A stretch of 64,000 nt of DNA from Tenacibaculum sp. MAR_2010_89 (GTDB lineage: Bacteria > Bacteroidota > Bacteroidia > Flavobacteriales > Flavobacteriaceae): NCBI RefSeq assembly GCF_900105985.1, contig NZ_FNUB01000005.1, positions 1,922,001-1,986,000 of the forward strand, written 5' to 3'. Below, in pieces: positions 17,235 through 26,400 of this stretch. The notes under the pieces are model-generated. The model worked only from the letters and a program-made list of their open reading frames with translations, ran no database searches and was not told the origin of the DNA. Numbering within the stretch: position 1 is the first letter of the stretch; the number at the start of each line of letters is the position of its first letter. Position numbers and translations under genes: made by a program.

Positions 17235-20200
17235 TTACTTGATGTCTTTCAGCATTTCAGATACAGATCGTTCTAATTGTTGATCACGACCGTTATCAAT
17301 AATACCTGGCATATTTTTTACTTTAATCATAGGCATCGTTTGATTGTTTTCCATCCATCTTCCCGACTTATCTTTAGCACTTACAGGAACAACTCCCCAG
17401 TAGCTTCCGTTTGGTAAACCTTCCCATCCTGCAAAGCTACAAGTACCAGGAACTGGCATACCTACAGTTTTTCCAATTTTAAGATCTGTATATCCAGCAG
17501 CATAACAATGTCCGTCAGAATACATGCTTTCATTAAAAATAGATAGTGTTGGTTTAGTCCAACGAGAAGTAGGTTCACCTCCAACTACTTTAGCTTCTGT
17601 TTCATAAGAAATAAAAGGAACACCTGTAAAGAACATAGCTAAATCTGCTACTAGATCACCACCACCATTAAAACGTGTATCGATAATAATTCCTTTACGT
17701 TCTGAAAATTTCCCCATGATGTCTTTATAAATACTTCTATAAGGACCATCGCTCATTCCTGGAATATGCACATAACCTAATTTACCATTACTTAATTTGT
17801 TTACCTCTTTTTCATTGATGTTAACCCATCTTTTATATAGTAAACGACCTTCTTGACCTAAAGAGATAGGTTTAACAGTTATTGATTGTTCTTTTTTTGT
17901 TTTTGGATCTTTAATATCAAGTAATACAAATTTCCCTGCTTTTCTATTTAAATATTTGGCAACATCTTCATTTTTATTAATGGTAACACCGTCAATTTTT
18001 TCTATTATCATACCAGCTTTGACATTGAAAGATGATTTATCAAGTGGTCCATCTTTGATAATTTCATCAATTAAAATACCATTATCTTTATGATTGTAAT
18101 TCATAAAAATACCTAATGAAGCAGTTGCATCTGCATTTCTAATACTTGTTCTGTAACCAGCCCCAGCATGAGATACGTTTAATTCACCTAACATTTCAGA
18201 AAGCATTTCAGAGAATTCAAAAGAATTACCAATAGAAGGTAAGTATTTTTTATATTCTCTTTTCATTTTATTCCAATCAGTTCCATGAAAATCAGGGTGG
18301 TAAAAAATAGCATTGGTTCTTATCCATACGTGATTAAACATTGCTTCTCTTTCAGCATCGGTATTCAGCATCATTTCACCTTTTATTTTCACTGACTTTT
18401 TACTCTTTTTAGCTGGACTAATTTTTGAAATTCTACCACCACTTAAAAGGTATAAGTTTTTCATTTGCTTATCCCATTGTAAAGAACCGAAATTGGCATT
18501 TAATCGCATTACCATTTTTGTTTCTTTGGTTCGTAAATTTGTACTCCAAAGATTCATTTTACCTTCAAAACGTGCTAAATAATATAAAATATCACCTTTT
18601 TTAGATAAAACAGCATCACCAAGGCTAGAAGAATGTATAGTTAATCTTTTGGTTCTATCTTTCATACTATCCCAGTCAAAAGTAAGTGGCTTTACATCTT
18701 TTTTGTCTTTAGCTTTCTTTTTATCTTTTTTCTTGTCTTTTTTATCTTTCTTGTCAGTAGCTTTTTTCTTCTCTTTCTTTTTTTGTTCAGCCTTAATAGC
18801 TTTAATGGCCTTCATTAATTTAAACTCCTCATCGCTAAGATTAAATTCGTCCCAAGCTTCTTGAGTAAAAAACATACTGTGAACATCAGTTTGTGAACGT
18901 CCACTTGTAGCATAAGATTTTAATCCGTTTCTATTACTAAACCATAACATTTGTTTTCCTCCATTAACCCATTTCGGATAATAATCTCTATAACCACTTT
19001 CAGTTAGGTTTATACGTTTAGTTCCGTCAGCAGCCATTAATAACACTTCGCTATTGCTTAATGTTTTGCTCCATCCAACTAATAGCCATTTACTATCAGG
19101 GCTCCAAGTAAAATATTTATCTCCATCACTCATGTGAAATAAATCTTTAGGAGTTAATAAAGTTACTTGCTTTTTAGTTTTTAAGTCCATTACCTTTAAT
19201 GTACGCCTTCCTTCAACAAATGCTATTTTAGAACTGTCAGGTGAAAACTCAGGTAAATAATTATCTAATTTGTTTTCTATAATTGGAGATTCTTTAACTA
19301 GAGTAGAAGCAAAAAAGAAAGGTTCTTCTTTTCTAACTTTTTCTGTTTTATAAATACTCCATTTCCCATTTCTTTCACTACTATATACAACTGATTTTCC
19401 ATCAGCAGACCAAGTTACAAAGCGTTCTCTTTCTGGTGTGTTAGTTAATCTTTTAGTAAAAGATTCGTTTACAGAAGTAACAAAAACTTCACCCCTAGAA
19501 ATAAAAGCTATTTCTTTTCCATTTGGAGATATTGCCATTTCATTAACACCACCATTGATTGATATGAATTTATCACTATTATCTTTATCTTGAGTTCTAA
19601 TAATAACTGATACTTTAGAAGGTTTTTTACCTTCTTTCATTGTATATAACTCACCATCGTATCCAAAACTTAAAATACCATTACCAATACTTAAAAAACG
19701 TACTGGATGTAATTTGAAGTTAGTTAATTGTTGATCCTGATTCGAATTGTTAATATTCATTTTATGAACATTAAAAGAGCCACTTTTCTCGCTTAAATAA
19801 TACATACTCTTTTCATCTTCAGAGAAAAAAGGATGCCTGTCTTCTCCAGCAAAAGAAGTAATCATTTTATGAGTATTATTTTTGGTATCATACTTCCATA
19901 TATCTCTAGTAATAGAAGATTTATGATGCTTACGCCATTCATTTTCACCACCTTTTTTATCGTGGTATAACATGGTGTTACCGTTTTTAGAAACCTGAAC
20001 ATATTCAGCAGGTACGGTGAACAGTTGGCTAACTCGTCCAGCAATTGTAGGTACACTATATAATTCTGGTTGAGAGCCTGTAGGATATTGTCTATGATTT
20101 ACTAGATCTTGACGTTGCGCTCCGAAAATAACATCTTTATTGTTTGCAGAAAAAGTAAAAGGAACTTCATCACCAGAGTGAAAAGTTAACCTTTTTGCTT

Positions 20201-20489
20201 CACCACCTCTGGCATCCATAATAAAAATGTCAAAATTTCCATATCTATTAGAAGAAAATGCAATTTTTTTACTGTCTTTACTCCAAATTGCCTTGTAATC
20301 GTGTGCTTTATGAAAAGTTAATTGAATTGCATTACCACCGGTTGAAGGAACTTTATATAAATCGCCTTTATAAGTAAAAACAATCTCTTTTCCATCTGGG
20401 GATATTGAAGAGTGTCTTAACCAATTTGGGGCCTCTTGTGAGAAGAGTTGTAGTGTTAAAAATGTAAATAGTAGTGAAAGGTGTTTCAT
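17235..20489 (-). CDS. Tricorn-type S41 peptidase with WD40-like propeller and PDZ domain
   Basis: The 1084-residue product has a signal peptide (MKHLSLLFTFLTLQLFSQEA). It continues with a TolB/tricorn-type beta-propeller to about residue 560 (repeats such as SPDGKEIVFTYKGDLYKVPS and WSKDSKKIAFSSNRYGNFDI). A Lys/Asp-rich linker spans about 575-605 (KKDKKKDKKKAKDKKD), and then come a second beta region, a PDZ domain (GILIDEIIKDGPLDKSSFNV) and an S41 core (GIIIDTRFNGGGDLVADLAM). The core ends in SDGHC and KTVGMPVPGTCSFAGWE. Tricorn-type proteases degrade peptides; this one should be periplasmic. The Lys-rich insert is longer and more repetitive than I would expect. The gene stands alone after a bidirectional terminator. 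Confidence 0.9.
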   Translation of the reverse strand: MKHLSLLFTFLTLQLFSQEAPNWLRHSSISPDGKEIVFTYKGDLYKVPSTGGNAIQLTFHKAHDYKAIWSKDSKKIAFSSNRYGNFDIFIMDARGGEAKRLTFHSGDEVPFTFSANNKDVIFGAQRQDLVNHRQYPTGSQPELYSVPTIAGRVSQLFTVPAEYVQVSKNGNTMLYHDKKGGENEWRKHHKSSITRDIWKYDTKNNTHKMITSFAGEDRHPFFSEDEKSMYYLSEKSGSFNVHKMNINNSNQDQQLTNFKLHPVRFLSIGNGILSFGYDGELYTMKEGKKPSKVSVIIRTQDKDNSDKFISINGGVNEMAISPNGKEIAFISRGEVFVTSVNESFTKRLTNTPERERFVTWSADGKSVVYSSERNGKWSIYKTEKVRKEEPFFFASTLVKESPIIENKLDNYLPEFSPDSSKIAFVEGRRTLKVMDLKTKKQVTLLTPKDLFHMSDGDKYFTWSPDSKWLLVGWSKTLSNSEVLLMAADGTKRINLTESGYRDYYPKWVNGGKQMLWFSNRNGLKSYATSGRSQTDVHSMFFTQEAWDEFNLSDEEFKLMKAIKAIKAEQKKKEKKKATDKKDKKDKKKDKKKAKDKKDVKPLTFDWDSMKDRTKRLTIHSSSLGDAVLSKKGDILYYLARFEGKMNLWSTNLRTKETKMVMRLNANFGSLQWDKQMKNLYLLSGGRISKISPAKKSKKSVKIKGEMMLNTDAEREAMFNHVWIRTNAIFYHPDFHGTDWNKMKREYKKYLPSIGNSFEFSEMLSEMLGELNVSHAGAGYRTSIRNADATASLGIFMNYNHKDNGILIDEIIKDGPLDKSSFNVKAGMIIEKIDGVTINKNEDVAKYLNRKAGKFVLLDIKDPKTKKEQSITVKPISLGQEGRLLYKRWVNINEKEVNKLSNGKLGYVHIPGMSDGPYRSIYKDIMGKFSERKGIIIDTRFNGGGDLVADLAMFFTGVPFISYETEAKVVGGEPTSRWTKPTLSIFNESMYSDGHCYAAGYTDLKIGKTVGMPVPGTCSFAGWEGLPNGSYWGVVPVSAKDKSGRWMENNQTMPMIKVKNMPGIIDNGRDQQLERSVSEMLKDIK

Positions 20490-20641
20490 TTGAATAATTT
20501 TTCATGCAATCTACTAAATTGTAACACCTAATTATGTTAATTTAAGTTAAAATGAGAGGGATGTTTATTTTTCTGAATTTTTAATGAAAAACATTATATA
20601 TTTTTAAATTCAATTTTCTTATTAATAAATAAAAAAAGTAA

Positions 20642-20672
20642 TTGGCAATTCTTTTTTAAACAATTACTTTTG
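20642..20672 (+). promoter_or_regulatory. Flavobacterial promoter for the transketolase gene
   Basis: TTG at 20642-20644 and TACTTTTG at 20665-20672 are separated by 20 bases, matching TTG-N19..21-TAnnTTTG. Transcription should begin near 20678, leaving an about 16-base leader before the ATG at 20694. Confidence 0.65.
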
Positions 20673-20693
20673 TCAGCATAAAACAAAACGATA

Positions 20694-21539
20694 ATGCCAA
20701 CAACACAACAACTTCAAGATTTTACACAACAAGTTAGAAGAGATATAGTTCGCATGGTTCATGCGGTTAGTTCTGGGCATCCAGGTGGTTCATTAGGATG
20801 TGCTGAGTTCTTTACTTGTTTGTATCAAGAAATCATGGATTATTCTACTGATTTTAAAATGGATGGTGAAAATGAAGATTTATTCTTTTTGTCAAACGGA
20901 CACATATCACCTGTTTACTATAGTGTGTTAGCACGTAGTGGTTTTTTTCCTGTTGCTGAGTTAGCAACATTTAGAAAATTAGATACACGTTTACAAGGGC
21001 ATCCTACAACTCATGATCATTTACCGGGTATTCGTATTGCTTCAGGTTCATTAGGACAAGGAATGAGTGTCGCTATTGGAGCAGCTCAAGCTAAAAAGTT
21101 AAACGGAGATGATAAAATTGTATATACATTACATGGTGATGGTGAATTACAAGAAGGTCAAATTTGGGAAGCTGCAATGTATGCATCAGCTAAAAAGGTA
21201 GATAATTTAATTTCTACAGTTGATGTAAATGAAAAGCAAATTGACGGAACAACTGACCAAGTATTAGCTATGGGAAGTTTGAAAGCTAAGTTCGAAGCTT
21301 TTGGTTGGGATGTACTTGAGGTTAAAGAAGGAAATAATGTAGAAGCTATTTTAAGTGGAATGGCTGATGCAAAATCAAGAACAGGTAAAGGAAAACCAGT
21401 TTGTGTGTTATTATATACTGAAATGGGGAATGGGATTGATTTTATGATGAATACACATGCATGGCATGGTAAAGCACCTAATGACGAGCAGTTAGAGGCT
21501 TCATTAGCACAGAACCCTGAAACTTTAGGAGACTACTAA
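20694..21539 (+). CDS. Transketolase, N-terminal subunit
   Basis: The 281 residues make up the thiamine-diphosphate PP domain of transketolase. SSGHPGGSLGCAEFF, FFLSNGHISPVYYSVL and GIRIASGSLGQGMSVAIGAA are seen, with the TPP motif starting at LHGDGELQEGQIWEA and ending at VDVNEKQIDG. GHPGGS and the GDG...N signature are intact. The Pyr and C-terminal domains are absent, so it is the first half of a split transketolase. In relatives with split enzymes the second subunit normally follows directly; here the next gene is bshA. The product acts in the non-oxidative pentose phosphate pathway and would need a partner from elsewhere. A good promoter precedes it and a terminator follows it. Confidence 0.92.
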   Translation: MPTTQQLQDFTQQVRRDIVRMVHAVSSGHPGGSLGCAEFFTCLYQEIMDYSTDFKMDGENEDLFFLSNGHISPVYYSVLARSGFFPVAELATFRKLDTRLQGHPTTHDHLPGIRIASGSLGQGMSVAIGAAQAKKLNGDDKIVYTLHGDGELQEGQIWEAAMYASAKKVDNLISTVDVNEKQIDGTTDQVLAMGSLKAKFEAFGWDVLEVKEGNNVEAILSGMADAKSRTGKGKPVCVLLYTEMGNGIDFMMNTHAWHGKAPNDEQLEASLAQNPETLGDY

Positions 21540-21564
21540 GAATAAATAATATAGTATTATATAG

Positions 21565-21599
21565 AAACGTCATTACTGAGTTAGTAATGACGTTTTTTT
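21565..21599 (+). terminator. Rho-independent terminator after transketolase subunit
   Basis: A 13-bp perfect stem (21565-21577 with 21583-21595) and a 5-base loop are followed by a T-run up to 21599. This closes a single-gene transcript 26 bases after the stop codon. Confidence 0.92.
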
Positions 21600-21679
21600 G
21601 TGAAAATCTTTGCAGAAATAAGTAAGCAATAACGTAAATTTACGTCATAAACCATATTTAAAATTAATAGCGATATAAT

Positions 21680-22810
21680 ATGAAGATAGGAATTGTGTGT
21701 TATCCAACTTTTGGAGGTAGTGGAGTAGTGGCAACAGAGTTAGGAATGGCACTTGCTGATAAAGGCCATGAAGTACATTTTATTACATACAATCAACCAG
21801 TTCGCTTAGATTTTTTTTCACATAGATTGCATTTTCATGAAGTAATGTTAGAAGAATATCCATTATTTCAATACCAGCCTTATGAATTAGCTTTATCAAG
21901 TAAAATGGTTGAAGTAGTAGAGAAAAATCAATTAGAAGTATTGCATGTACACTATGCTATACCACATGCATATGCTGCTTATATGGCTAAAAAAATGTTG
22001 TTAGATAAAGGTATAAATGTTAAAGTAGTAACAACATTACATGGTACAGATATCACTTTAGTAGGAAGTCATCCTACTTATAAAACAGCTGTTGAGTTTA
22101 GTATTAATAAATCTGATGAAGTAACAACAGTTTCTCAAAGTTTAAAAGATGATACATTACGACTATTTAATATAGATAAAGATATAAAGGTTGTTTATAA
22201 TTTTATTGATGGAGAAAAATACGATAAAGCTCATCAAACAGAATGTCAAAGAAGTGCTTTAGCGAATGAAAATGAGCGTATTTTAACTCATATTAGTAAT
22301 TTTAGACCAGTAAAACGTACTGATGATGTTATTAAAATTTTTAATAAAGTACAAAAAGAAATTCCATCTAAACTATTAATGGTTGGAGACGGACCAGAAC
22401 GTATAAAAGCTGAGAATTTAGTAAATGAATTAGGGCTCCAAGATAAAGTATTGTTTTTAGGGAATAGCAATGAAGTAGCCAAAATTTTGTGTTATTCAGA
22501 TGTGTTTTTACTACCTTCAGAAACTGAAAGTTTTGGATTGGCAGCTTTGGAAGCAATGGCAGCAAGTACGGTTGTAGTATCTACTAATTCTGGAGGGCTT
22601 CCTGAAGTTAATATTCATAATAAAACTGGTTTTTTAAGTGATGTTGGAGATGTTGCTGATATGGCTAAAAACGCTATCTACGTTTTAAAAGAAGATGAAG
22701 TATTAAATGAATTTAAAATAAATGCAAAGAAGCACATTGAATTGTTTTCATTAGAGCATGTATTACCACAATATGAAAGCATTTATAAAAAGTGTTATAT
22801 AGGAGTTTAA
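21680..22810 (+). CDS. bshA: N-acetyl-alpha-D-glucosaminyl L-malate synthase BshA
   Basis: This 376-residue GT4 glycosyltransferase joins GlcNAc from UDP-GlcNAc to L-malate, the first step of bacillithiol synthesis. The N-terminus KIGIVCYPTFGGSGVVATEL is diagnostic. HVHYAIPHAYAAYMAK, TTLHGTDITLVGSHP and VVYNFIDGEKYD follow in the order known for BshA. The GT4 nucleotide-binding region is SNFRPVKRTDDVIKIF ... PSETESFGLAALEAMA ... STNSGGLPEVN. Length and motifs are normal. No bshB or bshC gene is seen in the window. A small sigma factor gene begins 16 bases downstream and may be co-transcribed. Confidence 0.95.
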   Translation: MKIGIVCYPTFGGSGVVATELGMALADKGHEVHFITYNQPVRLDFFSHRLHFHEVMLEEYPLFQYQPYELALSSKMVEVVEKNQLEVLHVHYAIPHAYAAYMAKKMLLDKGINVKVVTTLHGTDITLVGSHPTYKTAVEFSINKSDEVTTVSQSLKDDTLRLFNIDKDIKVVYNFIDGEKYDKAHQTECQRSALANENERILTHISNFRPVKRTDDVIKIFNKVQKEIPSKLLMVGDGPERIKAENLVNELGLQDKVLFLGNSNEVAKILCYSDVFLLPSETESFGLAALEAMAASTVVVSTNSGGLPEVNIHNKTGFLSDVGDVADMAKNAIYVLKEDEVLNEFKINAKKHIELFSLEHVLPQYESIYKKCYIGV

Positions 22811-22826
22811 AAAAAGAAATTTTCAA

Positions 22827-23399
22827 ATGGAATTTAATACAATTTGGAATACATATAATAGTCACTTATTAAATTTTGTAAAGTCAAAAATTGAAGATAA
22901 GATTCATGCAGAAGATATTTTGCAAGAAATAGGACTTAAATTGTATGCAGTATTAAATAAAGGAGAAAAGATAAATAATTATAAATCGTGGCTTTTTCAG
23001 GTAGCAAGGAATTTGATAATTGATTATTATAGAAAAGAAAAAGTAAAAAAGAATAGAGAAAGTACATATTCTGAAATAAATGATGAGGGAATTTGTGTTT
23101 GTGACTTGTCAAGTTTTGTCATTCAAAATTACTTACCTAAAAAGTATGGAATTCCTTTGTATAAGAGTGATATAGAAAAAAAATCGCAAAAAGTAATTGC
23201 TAATGAATTAAATATATCATTACCAGCAGCTAAATCAAGAATACAAAGAGCAAGGGTTAAGTTAAAAGAATTAATAGAAGAATGTGTAACAATAACGTAC
23301 AATAAAAACGGTACAATTGTAGACTATCAATTAAAGAATACTTGCGAAATACCTAAAGAACTTCAAGAGGAAATTAAAAGAATAAATTTAACGTTATAA
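22827..23399 (+). CDS. sigZ: SigZ-like RNA polymerase sigma factor
   Basis: The 190-residue ECF-type sigma factor has region 2 at the N-terminus (FNTIWNTYNSHLLNFVKSKI, then AEDILQEIGLKLYAV and WLFQVARNLIIDYYRKEK). Region 4 is QKVIANELNISLPAAKSRIQ, then RARVKLKELIEECV. Overall order and the Cys-containing tail ECVTITYNKNGTIVDYQLKN fit the SigZ branch. No anti-sigma gene is adjacent. Cysteines in CVCDLSS (about residue 92) and in the tail raise the idea of redox or metal sensing, which would fit the neighbouring bacillithiol gene, but that is inference. A terminator that also serves the convergent protease gene follows. Confidence 0.8.
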   Translation: MEFNTIWNTYNSHLLNFVKSKIEDKIHAEDILQEIGLKLYAVLNKGEKINNYKSWLFQVARNLIIDYYRKEKVKKNRESTYSEINDEGICVCDLSSFVIQNYLPKKYGIPLYKSDIEKKSQKVIANELNISLPAAKSRIQRARVKLKELIEECVTITYNKNGTIVDYQLKNTCEIPKELQEEIKRINLTL

Positions 23400-23442
23400 G
23401 TTGAGTTTTTCTTACTAAATAGATTAATTTTTACTTTAATAA

Positions 23443-23474
23443 AAAACCTCCTAATTTTTAAGTTAGGAGGTTTT
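23443..23474. terminator. Bidirectional terminator between sigZ and the metalloprotease gene
   Basis: A 12-bp stem (23443-23454 with 23463-23474), an 8-base loop, A-rich left side and T-rich right side. It lies between convergent genes. Confidence 0.88.
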
Positions 23475-23494
23475 CGGGGGAGAATTGAAATAAA

Positions 23495-26400
23495 CTATTT
23501 CTTTATAACAACTAAAGTTTCTGTTTTTTTGCTTGTTTGAACTCTAATAAAATAAGTTCCAGAAGTTTTAATTTGATCTCCTAATACTATTTGCTTAGGA
23601 TTGTTTTGATAATTTTTATGTATTAACTCTTTTCCTAAAATAGTATAAACGCTTAATGTAAAGTCATTATCACCAATTGATGAAACGTTTATAGTTATAT
23701 TTTCTTCAAAAGGATTTGGATATGATGTTATTGGACTAAAAGATGATTTAACTTTATTAGCTTTACTAACAGTTGGTCGCTTAGTGGTTAAACCTTTACC
23801 AGCTTCGCTATTGTAAGCGTAGTCTTTAAAAGTAATTGACTTACCATCATTCGAAACCGTTGCATGTAGCCATCCATAATGTGTATTTCCACTAATTTTA
23901 AAGCTAAAACCTATGTATCCAGATTTTCCATTCCAATTGGTATAAGAAGAAGAAGCTACAATAAATGAGCTAGATTGTGATTTAAAAGTACTTGAAACTC
24001 CAACAATTGTTCCTTCTGAAAGAATTGAAGCATTATTGGTATTTCCTTCACAAATTACTTCTTTATTATAGTTTACTAGATTAATAGCATTTGAAGAAAA
24101 CCAAGGGCCAAAATATCTTTGATCTCCTTTTTCAATTTGGAAAGGAGCCCAGCTATTACTAGAATTTACTGTAACGTCTGCCATATCTACGTATACAACA
24201 GTTCCATCATTAGGAGGAGTTGATGTTTCTTCAGTAGTTATGTTTATTGTATTACTAGTAGCTTCGTTTCCAGCTGCATCTTTCGCTTTTATAGAAAAAT
24301 TATAAGCGGTAGCAGCAGTTAAAGATGTAACTTCAAATGATGTAGTATTTGTTGTTGCTACATTGTTACCATCTTGATACACTTCATATTCAGTAACAGC
24401 TACGTTATCGGTTGAAGCAGCCCAGGTTAAAGTTAACGATGTTTGAGTTATATTTGAAGCTACTACATTACTAGGTGCAGAAGGAGCTTGAGTGTCTGTA
24501 CCAGTTCCATCATTGGTTATATTTACGGTAAAATCTTGAACTGATCCGTCACCAATGTTTCCACAAGAACTTGAAGGTGCTCCATTATATTTCATAGAAA
24601 CTCTCATTCTAGTTTCACCTAATTTAGCCGATGAAGGAACGGTAATAGTACCCGTTTGAGCATTGTTTTTGGCAGTACCAGAATCAAAAGCTACCTCATT
24701 AGTGTCAAATTCACCATTTTGATTGTAATCAATCCAAACTTTAAAATATTCAGGAGTAGGGTTTCCTGGGTATCCAGGTGTTAAGGTTGTTGAGGTTGCA
24801 ACACCTATAGATAATGGTATCGTATTACTTGTTAAATCAATATAAGTTGCAGCGGTAGATGTTTTACTAAATGCACCTACTTGAACTCCTTCGATCCATT
24901 CGTAAGTTACTCTTGTACCTGAAGAAGCACAATAGGTAATTGGGGTAGTATCAGGTTCTATAACAGTTATGTATCCAGTTTTTGATTCAGAATCGCTTCC
25001 AACTGTATTAGTAGCTGTTAAAGTTACTTGGTATACACCAGGTGTATTATACGTAATTGAAGGATTTTGAACTGAAGAACTTGATGGGGTTCCACCAGTA
25101 AAAGACCATGACCATGAAGTAGGTGAGTTTGTTGATTGATCAGTAAATGAAATAGAAGTTCCTTTGTCTACTGATGTTGAATTTGCAATAAACTCTGCAA
25201 CTGGAGCAGTAACAACATTTCCGTCATTAGTAATATCTACATTAAAATCTTGAACAGATCCGTCACCGATATTTCCACATGAACTAGCAGGTGCGCCATT
25301 ATATTTCATAGACACTCTCATTCTAGTTACTCCTAATTTTGCACTTGAAGGGACAGTAATAGTTCCAGTTTGTGCATTCTTTTTTGCAGTTCCTGAATCA
25401 AAAGCAACTTCATTGGTGTCAAAAGTTCCATTTTGATTGTAATCAATCCACACTTTGAAATATTCATTGGTTGGGGTTCCTGGATATCCAGGCGTTAGTG
25501 TGGTACTAGTAGCTGTGCCTATGTTTAAAGGTATAGTTTTAGATGTTAAATCTGTGTAGGTTGCAGCAACAGAAGTATTAGAGAATATTCCAATTGTTAC
25601 TCCAGCAATCCATTCGTATTGAACTCTTGTTCCAGCGGATTCACAATAGGTTAATCCTCCAGAAGTATCTTCTTTAGTAGTGATATTTAAAATAGTACTA
25701 GCTACTGATTCATTTGCTTTTGCATCTTTTGCTTTTATAGAAAAAGAATATGATGTATTAGCTGTTAAATTAATTACATTATATGTTGTAGTTGTAATAG
25801 ATGCTATTTTTGTTCCTCCTTGATATATATCATATCCGGTAACTGCTACATTGTCTGTAGACGCCAACCAGTTTAAAGTTAAAGAGGTTTGTGTAATGTT
25901 AGAAGCAGTAAGGTTACTAGGAGTAGAAGGAGCCTCTGTATCTGCAGGTATATCTTCTATTCTTGTAACTGTAATGAAATTATTAGATACATCAAAATCA
26001 CCAGTTGCTAATCCAATATCTGAAATGTTTTTATTGGTAACCTGTAAATTTCCTTCAAAAGCAATTCCATACACTTTACATATTCCTATTGTTGCTCCTT
26101 CAAAATCATGTGAAGATTTTTCAGAAGTTAAAATTTTACCAACTTCATCAGTAATTAAATAAGAATAATTAGTATTAGAGGTGCTTGTATTTTTGAAAGC
26201 GATAACATCAGCAATGCCATCTCCAGTTGTAGTTGTTATTTGCGTTTTATCGTCAGTAGTAGAAACTGTTCCTGCATCAATTGGATCAGGAGTAGTAATA
26301 ACTCCGTCAAATTTAACTTCAAAAGTAATAGTTTGTACAGCATTTGCATTACAAGTAGTAGTATTAGTAACTGTAGCAGTATAAATTCCAGCATGAAGGT

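Noticed and set aside
18700..18790. Lys/Asp-rich stretch of the tricorn-type gene as a possible frameshift or repeat element
   Set aside because: The frame is continuous and the domains on both sides are intact; it is a linker of low complexity.
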